64,000 bases of DNA from Liquidambar formosana (GCA_039720395.1 CM077832.1:30687316-30751315); one strand, 5' to 3'. Counted from the stretch's first letter, positions 48,886-60,218 are shown. Notes: generated from the letters alone by a model not told the origin. Translations and numbers: made by a program.

Positions 48886-50459
48886 AGTATTGTTTATTAA
48901 AACGGATTACACATAATTAATTAAGAACCAATGAGCACAATGGAGAATTGAATAGTGTTATTTCACCCATGTTTCCTCATCCACCCATACGTGACAATTT
49001 CTCCACTTTTTTTTAACTATTGGATCCCACATGATAGCTTTCACTTATCCACTTTTGACACATAAGATGAGTGATAAAAGATGGTTCAAATAGCATTTTA
49101 AGTTTATAAAATCAATTAAAAAGTTCCTTAACTATGCTTCTCATCAATTAGAAAATATCCCAACCGTGCTTGTCAAATGTATGCCATTCATTTGGTGGTT
49201 TGTGTCATAGTGAAATCGAAAAACTTAGAACATTAGAAATTGTTTAGTAGACTAATTGGTTTTTGGTTGCATCCAGTTTTGTTTTATCGTGGATTAGCGT
49301 TGGTTCTTTTGATTATTCAGCAATCCATGGAAGAAAAGCTTCTTCTTCTTCTTCTTCTTCTTCTTCTTTTTTTTTTCTTTTTTTTTTTTTTTTTGGTTTC
49401 CCCATTAATGAATGGAAAATCCGGAAAAATACTAAATTTGTAATGTCAATTGAAATTATATCCTAACTTACAAAATTAAGAGGGTGTACAGGCATAACGG
49501 GTATAGCCTAGTGTGGGTGTGACACAAGCCTTATAACCAAAGCCATCCCTCGGGCATCAGCTCAATACAATCATTATTATAATATTATTCATGAATTTTT
49601 AAAAACATATGTTCAAAATTGACTACTTAGCTGATCAATTCCACAAGCTTTGGCTATATATTATTTTTTTCTGTTTTTCGAATAATTTTGTTTTGATCAA
49701 ATTAATGGACATTTATATATATATATATATAAAGATTTTTTCTTTCTTTTCTAAAAGAAAAAGTTTGACTAACAACACGATCAAATCAAAACCCATTTTA
49801 TCCTTTGTTTGTATTCACCGTTGTGTTACACCAATAAGAGAGGCCTTTATCGAGGGATTAAAAACCCCAATATTCGGCCCTGTAAATTGCCAATACAGGT
49901 TGGAAGTGCGCTACTGTGGTTTACTCTAATTTCCCAGAATAGATGGTGTGTCTAACTCATGTTTTTTAATTTTTCTATTCAATTAAGAAAATGTGAGAAA
50001 TGTAATTTTTATTTTTTAACTATTCTATTTAATACGAACTTTTCTATTGGGAGATGCACAATAAAAAAATAAATAAATAAACAATTTTTCATTTTTTTTT
50101 ACTATAATGATGCATTTTTTGCCATTTTTCTATTGTAGTGAGGTAAAAAATGCCTTTACCTCACCAAACCCATCACTTCCCTTGGAGTTGCTCTAGATTT
50201 AGGAATGAATCATCTTATTTTGTTTGGAATTAATATTTATTTTATGAATGAAACTTGGCTACACATGCTTGAGAAGCAGCTGCTCCTCGATCCAAGCAAA
50301 TGTGGCACACTCTGTAATCAGACATGCGTAATTATAAATATTGCATGTTGCTCCTGTGATTTTTATAAGGTTGGAACAACTCCCTTTCCCATTCCACCTC
50401 CGTCATTCTACAGGCTATTTCATTCCAATTTCCAACCATGATAGCTATTTTTTAGCTAA
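48886..50459. other. Unassigned spacer with a (CTT)n tract
   Basis: A (CTT)n run (about 49339-49370) followed by poly-T explains the open frames there. Around 50085-50193 the sequence GCATTTTTTGCC...ATTGTAGTGAGGTAAAAAATG...CTTGGAGTTGCTCTAG resembles the right terminus of the PIF/Harbinger element at 32691, so it may be an orphan end of a related element. I could not find its partner end. (AT)n lies near 49713-49730. Confidence 0.5.
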
Positions 50460-51991
50460 CTAGTTGGTGTACACGTGCGTTGCACGTAAATTATTTTAAT
50501 AAATTAAAATTTTCTCTACACTTTGTGTCACCAAAAACCATGTTTTGAAATGACCCTCATTTTTTATTGATTATCAACCTCTCATTGTTTATGAAAGTTT
50601 TATGATGTTCTTTAAAGGCCTTTTAAATTGATAGAAAATAAATCTTACATTTTTTAATACAATTAATACGTTTTAAGAACTTGTATACAATTTAAAACTT
50701 CAATGTAGTATTTAATCACCTTCTATCTAAATCCATTTTGAATTTGGTACATGTCCAAAACCATATCTACAAAACCACATCAATGGTGATCTATAGTCCG
50801 TACCATAGCAAAAAAAATATCATTTAACTCTACACACACTATACAATAAATTAAACTATAGTGGTATAGCCAAGAAATTTCAGTCACGGATAATCATCTC
50901 CATCATTCACTTAATTTGAAGGTTTTAATACGTAAGTAATTAAAAGCAAAAGCCTTAAGCTGATAGAACTCTAAAATTAATCAAGGCCTTTGCCTTGCAT
51001 GAATGTGTAAAAGTCTTCACATGATAAAGAACACAAAATAGAGTAAAAGCATTAATTGGCCCCACCGTGGACAAATCAAATAAATAGCCCACTGTGGATG
51101 AATCCGACAAATGGCTTTTACAACATAAAAAGCTTTTATATTTGTTTTATTTTGTTAAAAGCTATTGGTAAAATTAATTTCCTAAATTATGAGAGAAATT
51201 TTCTCCTAATTCCTATTAAATTAAGAACTTTGTATTGTACGTAACAGATAGTAAACAAGATGTATCCTTAACTCTAAGAAATTTTTCCATAAAAATTATT
51301 ATATAAGACATGGTTTAATTAGGTATTTAAACAAATAGTTGGCGTTCAAAATGATTAGTATTTACTTTTAATGAAATCTGTAAGGAACAATAGCATATAA
51401 CCAGAACAATGTCTTGACAACATAGTGTATTTAAAAAATCTCAATAAACAAAAAGTGATATAATGTCAACTATAGGAAATAAAGAAAACCAATACCTCCT
51501 ATGGATGTATTTTGAATCTTAAAGAGAAAATAAGAGAGAGAGAGATTAAGCATATAATTAAAAATGTAAAATACAGAAATTAAATGTTTATGAGTCAAGT
51601 TTATTGAAAACTACATACCAGATAAAACACCAGAAGAAAGGAGACACAATGAAGGCACATAGAAGACGCAAAAGAATGAAGCAATAGTTGTTCTTTCCTG
51701 TGTTAGGGTTTTATGATTTTTATAATGCGTTTCTATTTGTATTTATATGTTAACATTGTTAGGGTTTTATGAATTATAGTTTCCGTTTTATTAGAATTCT
51801 TATTTAGGTTTGGTTTTATTTAATTATTATACGAATTATAGTTTCCTTAGAATTCTTATTAAGGTATGTGTTTTATATTACTATATTTCCTATAAATGCA
51901 GAAGGCTAGTTGTGTATTTAAAAATTAAAATAAGGGTATATTAGTCAATCAAAAGTTTTTCTCACATTCATCTTTTTATAGGTAGTATAGA
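50460..51991 (-). mobile_element. Non-autonomous Helitron
   Basis: Read on the minus strand the 3' end is a hairpin, ACGTGC-AAC-GCACGT, followed nine bases later by CTAG and then a T, the Helitron 3' signature (hairpin, CTRR, host T). The 5' end on that strand reads A|TCTATACTACCTATAAAAAG, with the expected TC start and host A; it sits in a GATA repeat, so the exact base is uncertain by a few 4-bp steps. No TSD is expected. The interior (about 1.5 kb) has no helicase. A helicase pseudogene from another Helitron lies only about 370 bp to the right. Confidence 0.7.
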
Positions 51992-52356
51992 TAGATAGAT
52001 ATAGGTAGCAAAAGGACAATCTTTTGCTTGCAAGACATTGAAGTATGAGAAAAAGTATTAAAATACAAATAGTTTGTGAATAGTGGCTAGCTATATATAG
52101 CCAACCATTGTAGCAAATGTTAAAACAACCAGCATTTTAGCTAGCCGTTTGGAGCACCTTTTTTTTTTTTCTTTTTTAACTATCTATGATAATCAAGGGG
52201 TTGGATAGTTAGGCCCCTTCGAAATGCTCAAGCCAGCAATGACCAGCTTATGAACTCAACTTCTAACCTTTCAAATCAAAGTAGCTCCCAATGTTGTACA
52301 CAATCATTGCCACAAGTTTGGCCATTTTTTCTTGTTTTTTTTTTTTTTTTTGAAGG

Positions 52357-53217
52357 GGTTAAGTCAGGTTTGTGGTCACAACTGCACATCCTAGGGCTTT
52401 CCCAGAATATGCGTGCACACCTTGACCCTGACTTCTCTGAGTTTTTTGTTGAGGATCGGCAATGGAACAGAGCCAATTGTAAGTAATGACTACATCACAA
52501 TTCCAATGAACATTCTTCTTTCTTACTATGATGATGCTACTTCTATGAATAATTTGATTGATATAATCTTCCCAAATATTAGCACAAATGGTCAAGGTTC
52601 AAATCTTATAATAAATAGAGCGATTTTGACACCAAAAAATGATTCCGTTGATGAGATAAATGACATCTTAATAAACATATTTCTTAGAGAAAAGAAAGTT
52701 TATAAAAGCCGTGACGAATGCACTACTCCTGTAAACCATATTCTTGAAGAGGTATTTCTGAATACCTTGACACCTAATGGATACCCACCACATGAATTGA
52801 TTCTCAAAATTAGAAGCCCTGTAATTTTGCTCAGAAATATTGATCCTTCTAAAGGCTTATCAAATGGAACTAGATTAATATGCCGCAAATTTGACTGCAA
52901 TATTATTGATGTTGAGATCGCCGTTGGTCATCATAAAGGTGAGAGAGTTTGTATACCGCAAATCCCTTTGTTGCCCAATTAGATTGTGTTTTGCCATGAC
53001 CATAAATAAGGCACAAGGGCAAACTTTACAAGCAGTCGGGGTATACTTACCCCAATCTGTTTTCTCTCATGGTCAATTATATGTAGCTTTATCCAGGGCC
53101 ACCGGAGCAGAACACATTAAGGTACTTATTAAACCTTCCCCTAACAATGATATACCCCTAGAGTGCATAGCAAATGTAGTTTATAGAGAGATACTTGAGC
53201 TCGCACATCCAAACTAG
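52357..53217 (+). pseudogene. Helitron helicase (PIF1-like) C-terminal pseudogene
   Basis: The translation gives LHILGLSQNMRAHLDPDFSE, then after a frameshift in a T run (about 52441-52446) FLLRIGNGTEP. It continues with NLIDIIFPNIS, AILTPKNDSVDEINDILI, LTPNGYPPHELILKI, VILLRNIDPSKGLSNGTRLI and ERVCIPQIPLLP, and after a second shift PIRLCFAMTINKAQGQTLQ, SHGQLYVALSRATGAEHIKV. This is the C-terminal third of the RepHel helicase domain, with the TINKAQGQ and QLYVALSR motifs intact. About 15 codons are missing at 52982, where relatives have a polar linker. The N-terminal helicase motifs and the replication initiator domain are absent. It is a dead fragment of an autonomous Helitron. Confidence 0.88.
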
Positions 53218-53386
53218 TTCTGTTATGCAGCCATCAGATTTCCCATTTACCGGTAAATTCTTGTACTAATTCACATCTGACCTGCTTATATTGCTTCTTA
53301 CTCTCACAATCTTTGCTGTTCTATATAAATTTTTTTTTTCCTTATCATTCGATAAATGCTTATTGATGCATTATCATTTGGTGCAG

Positions 53387-53689
53387 CCAGTGAAAGACTA
53401 CTTTCTGAAGATACACGCCTCAGAGAGTCGTCGTGATGAGAGCATGCCTAAGAAGTACATCATTTATCATGCAAAGCTAATTGAGCATCTAGTCATAGAA
53501 CCGGCAACAAGTAACGAAGACAAGAACCTCAAATCTTCACCAGACGAACATCAAGAGAAGCGCCTAAAATCCATTCACACTTCCACTGAAGAAACTTCAA
53601 AAGCTAGAGAGTCACAAAAAATGCCCCTGGTCGATATGGAGAAAGACTCTTTCAACTCATCCCAAGAGATACTTCAACCATCACACTGA
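53387..53689 (+). CDS. Candidate exon downstream of the Helitron helicase, unknown
   Basis: After a T-rich tract and a TTGGTGCAG splice-acceptor-like site, an open frame begins PVKDYFLKIHASESRRDES and continues KYIIYHAKLIEHLVIEP, followed by a hydrophilic Glu/Lys/Ser-rich tail ending EILQPSH. It is 100 codons with a natural stop and protein-like composition. It may be the last exon of a Helitron-borne gene, or a host gene fragment carried by the Helitron. I do not recognise a family, and no donor that would pair with it is certain. Confidence 0.35.
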   Translation, partial: PVKDYFLKIHASESRRDESMPKKYIIYHAKLIEHLVIEPATSNEDKNLKSSPDEHQEKRLKSIHTSTEETSKARESQKMPLVDMEKDSFNSSQEILQPSH

Positions 53690-54708
53690 ACGTCTCACGG
53701 CACTTTTTGTTGTACATGACACTATGCACACCCTGCCAGCTCTAGCTTTTCTACTGCTCTTCAGAGGCTCCTAGCAACATATGTATAGTGCCTGTACATA
53801 TCCTCCGAAGAAATGCAACTTTTGTTTGGCTGCACTAACCTCACCTTGCTCCACTATAAATAATCAAACAATGCAATTATAAATTCTCATTCTTGATACC
53901 CATTTACCAAGGGGGAAAATTGCTGTGTTGACATTCACCAACGTAAAGGAAGTTGAATATGCACATAAAGAACATTGATTAATAATCTGAAAGTGCATAC
54001 AATGTGTTTGAAGAAATTACTTGTAGAAGTTGGAAGTTGGGTTTTCGTCCTTGCAAGCTGTATTTGAGTTTTAAAAAAATATTGTTCTATTTTGTAGTCC
54101 ATTGTGAACTACTGGCCAAGTATTGGGATGGTTGTGGAACCATTTTTTAAAAATTTTATTCGGTGTTTTATTTCTTGAATTTGGTGTAAAAAATTTTGTT
54201 AAAAATCTGGTGCCATTATCAGTAGGAGAGGGTGAATCTGAAATGCATCTTCTCTTTTTTTATTATGTAGAGTTGATAATTCCAATGATTACATGTTTCC
54301 GGCGTTGAATCTTCACTGGAGAGGATGCCATTCGCTGGAGGCGAGATGGGAAACGAACCCAAGAGAAGTTGTTCTCCTTTGCCTTTATTTTTCTCTCCTT
54401 AGGTTAAACGAGTTTTTAATGGTCATGTGATAGGCACGTGTAAGGACACATGTTCATCTAATAGCGTGTCACATAATTTGAGGGGAGGACCAGGTGGAGG
54501 CAAGCATTGTCTTATTTATTGGGCTATCAAACAGTCTGAGCACTTGTTCTATAGTTCTATTGTTAATGCACAAGTTACCAAGACACCTTCATTTGAACTT
54601 GTGCCCTACCTAAATAAGCTAGGCTAAAAATATCATTTTCTTTTGTTGTTTTTTATTTTTTATTTTTTATTTTCTTTTATAAAAAATTGAAAGATTCGAA
54701 ATAGGCTA
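53690..54708. other. Unassigned spacer
   Basis: I see no recognisable gene or transposon terminus. It may include the 3' flank of the Helitron whose helicase fragment lies upstream, but no hairpin plus CTRR end was found. Short open frames here are A/T-driven. Confidence 0.45.
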
Positions 54709-54716
54709 GCTCTGGC

Positions 54717-55392
54717 TAGGGGTGCTCACGGGTCTGTTTGGGTCAGGTTTAGGGTTCATCCGCAACTTACCCATAACTCATCGGGTGAACTAAATTCCCA
54801 CCCACATCCGCCCAAATGATTGGGCGGTTTTAACCCACAAACCATGCAGATTGGTGGGTGGGTTACGGGCGGATTGGCAGATTTAAGTTTAGCTAAACCT
54901 TACTTTACTTTTTAAAAATCTATTTATTCTATTTTGAATTTTTGAAAGCTTTCATACTGCATTTCAATTATTATAAATATTGTTTTGGTCAAAACAAGCC
55001 ATACAAATTACAAAATAACAATTAACTTGGGAAAAAAATAAAATTAAAAAAGCATAAATATAAAAACAAAAAGATAAAAGACTTCACAATGCAAAAAACT
55101 AATTCAATATCGGTAAGAGATAAGGTCATCTTCCATTTACCATGTGTCCTATGTAATATGAAGAACCAATGAGATACTGTCACATGTATAATCTAATAAA
55201 GGATAAAAATATACGTACGGGTGGGTTTTAGTCGGTTTTTATATTTCAAAACTGCAACCACCCACGAAACCACAAAAAAATAAAATTCTAAACCGCTACC
55301 CGCCCACCCTATCGGTTGAAACTGCCCAATGCTTTTGGGTTTGGTCGGATTGGACAGTTTTTGCGGGTCTAGCGGGTGAGTGAGCACCCCTA
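54717..55392. mobile_element. Non-autonomous hAT element (TAGGGGTGCTCAC termini)
   Basis: Inverted ends TAGGGGTGCTCAC and GTGAGCACCCCTA are perfect over 13 bp. The 8-bp flanks are GCTCTGGC (54709-54716) and GCTCTGGT (55393-55400), 7 of 8 matching. Subterminal CGGGT/ACCCG and GGGTGGGT repeats lie in inverted orientation. It is 676 bp with no transposase, and lies about 490 bp downstream of the FBN5 stop codon. Confidence 0.92.
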
Positions 55393-55877
55393 GCTCTGGT
55401 GGATTAAAAAAGAAACAAATAAAAAATCATCAACATTTCAGTAATCATACATGTGAGGCCATTTTATATGATTAAAATTATATCTAATTGTTGATTTCCT
55501 GGACGGGAGCAATCCAAAAGGAGTACTCTGCGGTTGCTTCATATTTGCATCTAGCTGGCTTGAACTTGTCTTAATTTGTGACGTATAGTTAAAAAGAAAA
55601 AGACTTGTAGGAGTATTTCGAGTTGAAAAATAAAAGTAATTGCGAAATTGCAGTGATAAGGTAAGTCAGTGGTTGATAATTTGTTAAAATCGTGTGGACC
55701 AAATTTGTCTGAAAAAAAAAAAAAGAAAAAAAAAAAAAAAACATCAGTAGATGGAAAATTAGATGTAATATGTCAGAAAAAATTCTATTGGATAAAAATG
55801 TTTGGTACGTTTGGAGCTATGTCCTCCTGGAAAGTGAACCTTTGATTAAGCAGGACAGCCATGGTGACAAATAGAGG

Positions 55878-56725
55878 CTAGCTTATGGGTTTGTTCTCTT
55901 CTGCTCTCTCTAGTACGAAAATATTGCCTTTATCATCCCTCCCTATCCTCATGGAATCGTCCACATATCTATCATAGTGAAATCAAGGAACACCACATAC
56001 TTCTTTGGTCACTCAAATACTCTGTTTCTTGTATCAACACCATGCCTTAGAAGGTTTGTACCTCATGCATGTGTAAGTTGTACCTGCAATATATGGTGCT
56101 AATCCTAATAAGATCAGCACAGTCTAACTTAAAAATCCCTGGAAAGGATACGAGATCTCGAGCCAGCCCTCTGGATTGAAAATGCCAAGCAGAAGATCAT
56201 AGCTTTTCCGGAACATATTCATCAACTGTTAGTTTTCCAAGCAAAGTGAAAAGATTAAATGAGTTTATTAGTCCCAAGATTAGTAAATTACAGTTGATGG
56301 GTGTTGGGTGTACCTGGTCAGGAGTGATTGTCGAGTTTTTATAATTGATGTCAACTCTCTGTGCAGAATATGAAACAGAAAACATTTATAAATGAATTTT
56401 TCATTCTTTTTATAAATAAAATAAAAAAATACAGAAAAAGGAGAAGGGACAGAGGAAAAAGTGTTGGAGCTTTAACTGATTTAGATGCAGTTTTGAAGGA
56501 GGCCTCAATTGTCAGCTGCCCATTCAAAAGATTCAATCCCCTCACATTGAACTTGATCACATTGACTGCTTTACCCTCCATTTCCACATCACCAAATGTT
56601 CAAACTTAGTAAAAGATACAAAATTCCCTATTACTCTCATGAAATAATAAACTCCCTATGGTAATTAATCTTGAATGACAAAGGGTAGAATTCTCTATGC
56701 AGATCTTTGTTCATACTTCTATTAT

Positions 56726-56794
<69 letters not shown>

Positions 56795-57716
56795 GCACAC
56801 ACGCAAATACACATATTTAGGCCCAGGGAAAAAATTGAAAGAAGTCGTTACAAAGTAAAAAAATAAAAAATAAAAAATAAAAAAAAGTGTTTGTCAGTTT
56901 CACTACAGGAGCTAAAATTATGTGATGAGCAAATTCAGTAAGAAGAGATATACCTGAGCAACATCAATGGTCTGCAAGAAGTCCCCCAATGTAATGAAGT
57001 CTCTCAATCCTAGCTTAGTCCTTTTTGAACCCAAGATTGTAATTGTGCTGTAAACAAGCTTCCAGCATCCGCCCAACTTCCAATTATGGAAATAATTTCA
57101 AAAAGCTGGTACTAATTACCAATCTCAAGTAGTTTCACTTCCAAAAATCAGATGGGACAAACATAATGGAGCTGGTTTTTACCTTATCTAGATTTGTAGT
57201 AGGATTTGGAGTAGGATTCTGAGACTCCAGCAGCTTCACCAGATTCTCAATCTCCGATTTCTTAGCAGATGGTACTCCAAAAATCCCTCTATTAATGCCT
57301 TGAAAAACGTTCAGACACAAACCATTGATTTCAATCTTTACATCAAAATACATATTCAAAAATACACACATATATATATATATCACAGTAATAAACAAAA
57401 AGAAAGGTCAAGTGGGTGTACCTTGTAGTGCGTGATAGAGGTCTGTTTTGATCTGGGAAACTGTACTATAATCTGATGGTTCTTCATTTTGTTCTTCTAT
57501 CTCCTTGTCATCACCAAGAATACCAGAGCTTTGCTCTGCAACTTTGATGGTGGAAAAGGGTCTAAACCCAGATGGGCACTCTCCAAATCTCGTGCTCTTG
57601 GTCCATGGATGTGTGGCTAGGACTCTTCTGTAACTTCTCATCGTTTTTGAGGTTCTGGTAATTAGAGGAACCACGTGGGATGTTGGTATTGGTGGTTGGA
57701 CAAGCTTAGCAGCCAT
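55878..57716 (-). CDS. FBN5: Fibrillin 5 (plastid lipid-associated protein)
   Basis: Seven exons join in frame: 57716-57422, 57298-57183, 57076-56954, 56575-56477, 56358-56314, 56225-56152 and 55968-55878. All introns are GT-AG. The product has 280 residues, close to the roughly 270 of Arabidopsis FBN5 (At5g09820). Residues 1 to about 60 ([20 protein letters not shown], then basic and Ser/Thr-rich) look like a chloroplast transit peptide. The PAP/fibrillin domain runs from about residue 93 to the end: [105 protein letters not shown]5 is known to bind solanesyl diphosphate synthases in the chloroplast stroma and is needed for plastoquinone-9 synthesis. The start at MAAKLVQ is the first ATG; the frame extends upstream without one. 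All coding exons are intact, so it is probably functional. Intron 3 holds a CT/CA microsatellite. Confidence 0.95.
56729..56805. repeat. (TC)n(AC)n microsatellite in FBN5 intron 3
   Basis: A compound dinucleotide repeat of about 40 bases of TC then about 30 of AC lies within intron 3 (56953-56576). On the FBN5 sense strand it is (GT)n(GA)n. It is likely length-polymorphic. Confidence 0.95.
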
Positions 57717-59103
57717 GAATCTTATCACAAATGCCAATAGGAAAGATAAAAAAGAGGAAAAAAAGATAAGAAAACAATGGTAATGCTTTTGGTTGTTTTA
57801 GGAATGATGGAGGAAGATGAAGCTCAGGCTCAGGGTCATGGCCAGGAAGCTGGGATTGGTCGATCTTGCTTACTGATTGGTTTGCATTGTTGTTGGACTC
57901 TATTTGTGTTTGCTTATTTGTTTTTTCATTCCCTTTATTTTGTTAGGATTTATATTCATTACTTAATAATTTATAGTAAAATAGAATTATAGAATGGTCA
58001 TCGCTACACCAAACACCAAAAAGAAGATAGAACGGCCATTCCCTGCCCTGAAGTGGGAGTTTCTGCTAGTTGCCTATTGGTACATATACAGGATGTCCTT
58101 TTCCCTTCTTTGATATGTGGTTGAGGTTGAGACTTCTCTTATAAACCTCACCACATTGGTGTCACACCATGTGACTGCCAAATTTCATGAAAACAAACCC
58201 CAACGTCGGCTTTCTCCACGGGATATCCATCCGGAACCTTTTTTTTTTTTGTTTTTTGGGATATCCAGAACTGGATAAACCAAATTTTATACTAGCTTTA
58301 TTTTTTAACCAATTTGAAATTTCTTAAAACAGCTCTTTCCCCTTTTCTTGTAACACCCACCGGCTATATGGCAATATTAAAAAAAATTTTAAAAAAAAAG
58401 ATCATATGGCCTCTAGGCACTTCTATAGTTCGTCAAGTTGAGCAATGCCCACCAAAGTAATTATGACTCCTGTAAAACATAGCAGTAGAACGCCTCTGAT
58501 TAGTATAAATTGTAAAATTGCGCTTTCTCCATTCCAACCACCCAAGGCTGCCTGCAGAAGCCTTTTTTTGTTTTTTGGTCCTTTGCATGCAGAAGCTTGC
58601 ATATTGCCCCTTTGTCTTTGAAACACTTTCTTAACTAATTTCAAGGTTTCATCCTACCTCCTCTCACTTCAAGTGACGCAAGACGAAGGCGTGCATTTAA
58701 GCATGCATGCGCAGACACCGAAAGCACAAGACAAAGGCGAAATAAAGTCAAACAAAGCATTACAAAATCCTCCTATGCTCCATGAGTCATGGCCTATGTT
58801 TGTTTACCCACGATTTCCATGATCATCACCTAGAACCATCAGAGGCCACAACCCCTACCATTTCAACCAGTTTGAAGATGCATAGATTAAAAAAGGTCAT
58901 CAAGATTACAACTCGGTCACAACCCATACCAGAATCAGAGATTAATAAAAAGTAGTACATTTTATACTCAAAAGTAGAAGTACATTATACCCTTTACTGT
59001 TAAGTATTTTCGCCCAAGTTTCAACATGCTTAATAACCCTTTTCCCATGCCGTTAGTAATGGTATCAGCCACAGCATAATGTCTGAAATATTAAAAGCAT
59101 GTC
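57717..59103. other. FBN5 upstream region and spacer to BolA2
   Basis: This holds the FBN5 promoter and the 3' flank of the BolA2-type gene. No clear TATA box precedes FBN5. A minus-strand frame at 58423-58644 ends in a hydrophobic stretch (GVLLLCFTGVIITLVGIAQL) but lies where the BolA2 3' UTR should be, and I do not count it as a gene. SphI-like GCATGC steps cluster at 58696-58715. Confidence 0.5.
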
Positions 59104-59789
59104 TTAAGCAGCAGGCTGAGATTTTTCAGATTCTTGCTGTGGTTTCCACTGATCTGGGGTCAGGGCTTTCTTTATGGAGAGAGCATGGATGTCTTTCATC
59201 TCTTCCTTCAATGCAGCATTCACTAACCGATGCCTCTCTAGCAACTTCTTCCCTTGAAATTGTTCTGATACAATTTCAACGGCAAAGCTTGCACCACACC
59301 TAACAACCATATGATTTCATTTGGTTAGAGAAAAGGGTAAATTGCAGAAAACCCCCTTGAAGTATTTGGGGGGTCAGCAGATAACCCCCCTTATGTTTTA
59401 TTTTGTCAATGTATCCCCTAGTTCAATTGGAAGACAAAACCAATCGTCAATGGCCACTCAATTGGCCATGACGTCGGCAAGGGTTCCAATGATTTTGAGC
59501 AACACGGGTCCGTTAAATGTATCACGTGCGTAGCCATGCGATTAATTTTCGTCAAATTTCATCAATGGTGAGTAACGGTGGGGTACATTGACAAAAATTA
59601 AAACATAAGGGAGGTACATTGACAAAATTAAAACATAAGGGGGTTATCTGCTGACCCCCCATACTTCAGAGGGGTTATCTGCAATTTACCCTAAAGAAAA
59701 ACAAGGAAAGAAGCTGAAAATAGTTTCTGGAGCTCAAGTTATAACTGTTTATGAGAAGGAACCTACCCTCCAGATGTATCAATTACTTC
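59104..59789 (-). CDS. BOLA2: BolA2-type protein, last two exons (5' end not found)
   Basis: Two exons are visible. The small exon 59789-59767 encodes EVIDTSGG, with acceptor TTTCAG and donor GTAGGT. The large exon 59299-59104 encodes CGASFAVEIVSEQFQGKKLL, ERHRLVNAALKEEMKDIHAL, SIKKALTPDQWKPQQ and ends SQPAA. Joined, they read SGGCGASF, the loop of BolA2 proteins. The His of ERHRLV is the conserved cluster-ligand position, and KDIHALSIKKALTP is the characteristic BolA helix and tail. Plant BolA2 works with monothiol glutaredoxins in the cytosol and nucleus. The first exon (about 20 codons before EVID) is missing within the 4.2 kb to the window edge. Either intron 1 is very long, the exon lies beyond the edge, or it is lost. 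A Mutator-like element occupies most of the intron between the two visible exons. Confidence 0.88.
59335..59691. mobile_element. Mutator-like MITE in the BolA2 intron
   Basis: Long inverted ends: GGGTAAATTGCAGAAAACCC at the left and GGGTAAATTGCAGATAACCC on the other strand at the right. The similarity extends inward through GGGGGGTCAGCAGATAACCC. The 9-bp flanks TAGAGAAAA (59326-59334) and TAAAGAAAA (59692-59700) match at 8 of 9. It is 357 bp. It lies wholly inside the 59300-59766 intron, leaving both splice sites intact. Confidence 0.82.
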
Positions 59790-60216
59790 CTGAAACAGAA
59801 ACAGAATGAATTAATTTACAAACAACGAGTGTCAAATTTAAAGGTATTGATATGGAAAATCAAGTGGACAAAGTAAGAAAAGAATATTAAGAATGTATGC
59901 AGAAGTAATTTTTGAAAAGTTTAACTTCTAATAGACACAATCTGATATTTAAACGGCTTATTTGGAGCTCATATTTGCTGCAGTTACCCTTCTTTTTGTT
60001 TTTCTTTGTTTTATTTTGTTTATGGTTTTTTTTTTTTTCCTGGTTTTGTTTGGGGTTAACATATATATAGATATATTTTATTTATTTATTTTTTCAGGGG
60101 GGCAAAGTACCAAGCAACATGCTGTATTGCCTTTAGACCATTTTATCACCATTGAGAGATACACAGGCAATTTGTACAAAAGAGTTTTTTTATCAGAAAC
60201 AAAAACAAAATTTTAT
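59790..60216. other. Presumed BolA2 intron 1, proximal part
   Basis: AT-rich sequence with a T run (about 60027-60038) and no exon-like frame. No first exon of BolA2 (a start codon followed by a short charged helix ending before EVID) could be found here on the minus strand. Confidence 0.45.
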
Positions 60217-60218
60217 TA

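Noticed and set aside
49240..49466. Two overlapping frames with Leu and Ser runs
   Set aside because: They come from the (CTT)n and poly-T tract.
56361..56609. 82-codon plus-strand frame
   Set aside because: It is antisense to FBN5 exons 4 and intron 4.
57777..57992. 71-codon plus-strand frame upstream of FBN5
   Set aside because: It has a good start but a hydrophobic, T-driven C-terminus and no resemblance; it lies in the FBN5 promoter or 5' UTR.
58423..58644. 73-codon frame with a membrane-like end between FBN5 and BolA2
   Set aside because: It lies where the BolA2 3' UTR should be; there are no splice signals that would join it and no family resemblance.
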